Source: Rhizobium rosettiformans W3 (GTDB lineage Bacteria > Pseudomonadota > Alphaproteobacteria > Rhizobiales > Rhizobiaceae). Taken from it: DNA of 64,000 bases. Under the pieces are notes generated by a model. The model was not told the DNA's origin, ran no database searches, and was given only the letters and a program-made list of their open reading frames with translations. Positions 63,597 to 64,000 of the stretch are shown piece after piece; within the stretch, counting starts at the first letter, position 1; every line of letters begins with the position of its first letter. The stretch spans positions 224,345 through 288,344 of the forward strand of contig NZ_STGU01000006.1 of assembly GCF_004912135.1 (NCBI RefSeq), read 5' to 3'. The translations under genes were made by a program, and so were the position numbers.

Positions 63597-64000
63597 TCAG
63601 TCGTAGAGACGTCTGAGCAAGCGGTTGACGCTGTCGCGCTCGGCAATGCCGCCGAGTTGCTCCAGGACCCAACGCTCATGATCGACCCAGATCGGCATGA
63701 GTTCCTCGAGATAGGCCTCTCCCGCCGGCGTCATGTAGAGCGACTGGACACGCCGGTCGGTCTCGGATTTGCGCCGTTCGATGAAGCCCTTGTTTTCCAG
63801 CCCGTCGACGATGGCGACAAAATTCGCCCGCTGAATGCCGAGCGCCTCGGCCACTTCGCTCTGCTTTGCACCCTGGTTGTTGGTGAGCAGAAGCAGGACC
63901 GCAAAATCGGTCGGCCGAAGTCCCTTCGAAGAAAAAGCTTCATTGAAATGTTGAAAAACAGCGAGCTGTGCCCGCCGCAACCGATAACCCACAGCATCGT
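63597..64000 (-). CDS. MarR-family regulator, partial
   Basis: 131 codons after a GTG at 63992, but the frame stays open to the right edge (GAT GCT GTG) and most MarR proteins have further N-terminal residues, so the true start is probably outside the window. Winged HTH with KQSEVAEALGIQRANFVAIVDGLENKGFIERRKSETDRRVQSLYMTPAG, the MarR signature. Controls unknown genes. Ends 3 bases beyond the J-domain gene in convergent orientation. Confidence 0.9.
   Translation of the reverse strand, partial: DAVGYRLRRAQLAVFQHFNEAFSSKGLRPTDFAVLLLLTNNQGAKQSEVAEALGIQRANFVAIVDGLENKGFIERRKSETDRRVQSLYMTPAGEAYLEELMPIWVDHERWVLEQLGGIAERDSVNRLLRRLYD

Overview
This window looks like chromosomal DNA from a Rhizobiaceae alphaproteobacterium (Rhizobium/Agrobacterium/Sinorhizobium type). 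Supporting marks are the high-GC coding style, a bdhA-xdhA-xdhB mixed operon like that known in Sinorhizobium meliloti, a type II glutamine synthetase (glnII), a BacA/SbmA-like transporter, a DUF2735 gene facing glnII, a palindromic mosaic repeat of the rhizobial RIME type, and several rhizobial DUF families. No rRNA, tRNA, phage, IS element or CRISPR array was seen.

Layout. 1-4.4 kb: an ArsR/SRPBCC/DCC operon running off the left edge, then rhodanese, mutarotase, methyltransferase, a Tat-exported cyclase and an AhpD-like protein. 4.4-7.6 kb: adenine deaminase between two toxin-antitoxin (TA) pairs (Phd with PemK/MazF, and YefM-YoeB). 7.6-19.6 kb: a potassium channel with a zinc-ribbon tail, an alpha-glucosidase/acetyltransferase pair, a GT4 glycosyltransferase behind a Pho box, Der GTPase with a YfgM-like protein, NnrU, a NodB-type deacetylase, BacA, methionine aminopeptidase and an LLM-class oxidoreductase. 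19.8-31.2 kb: bdhA, xdhA, repeat, xdhB, xdhC, LysR, puuD, guaD. 31.2-34.3 kb: a second K+ channel, lldD and a three-domain muralytic-type protein. 34.4-43.5 kb: ureide catabolism (allA, uraH, alc, uraD, puuE, DUF1989) with glnII and two more TA modules (MntA-HepT and HigBA). 43.6-54.2 kb: DUF1045, an FAD oxidoreductase divergent from mnmD, a large hybrid kinase, an MttB-family methyltransferase and a chemoreceptor. 54.3-59.4 kb: WYL regulator, monooxygenase, AlkC-like glycosylase, RhlE-like helicase and an EamA transporter. 59.8-63.6 kb: a circularly permuted ATP-grasp, alpha-E and transglutaminase cassette followed by a J-domain protein; a MarR gene runs off the right edge.

How it fits together. 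The window encodes every enzymatic step from adenine or guanine to glyoxylate, urea and ammonia: Ade or GuaD, XdhAB (with XdhC), cytochrome-linked urate oxidase PuuD, UraH, UraD, PuuE, Alc, AllA. Two LysR regulators and glnII sit inside this gene set. glnII has a near-consensus sigma-54 promoter (37875-37890) and an upstream NtrC-type palindrome (38105-38121), so ammonia assimilation lies physically among the nitrogen-releasing genes. Four different type II or MNT/HEPN TA modules lie among these metabolic genes, and one (mntA-hepT) is fused by 4-base overlaps to the front of the allA-uraH operon. The least understood cassette is ATP-grasp/alpha-E/transglutaminase at 59.8-63.0 kb.

All calls were made by reading translations and DNA by eye; no database search was run.
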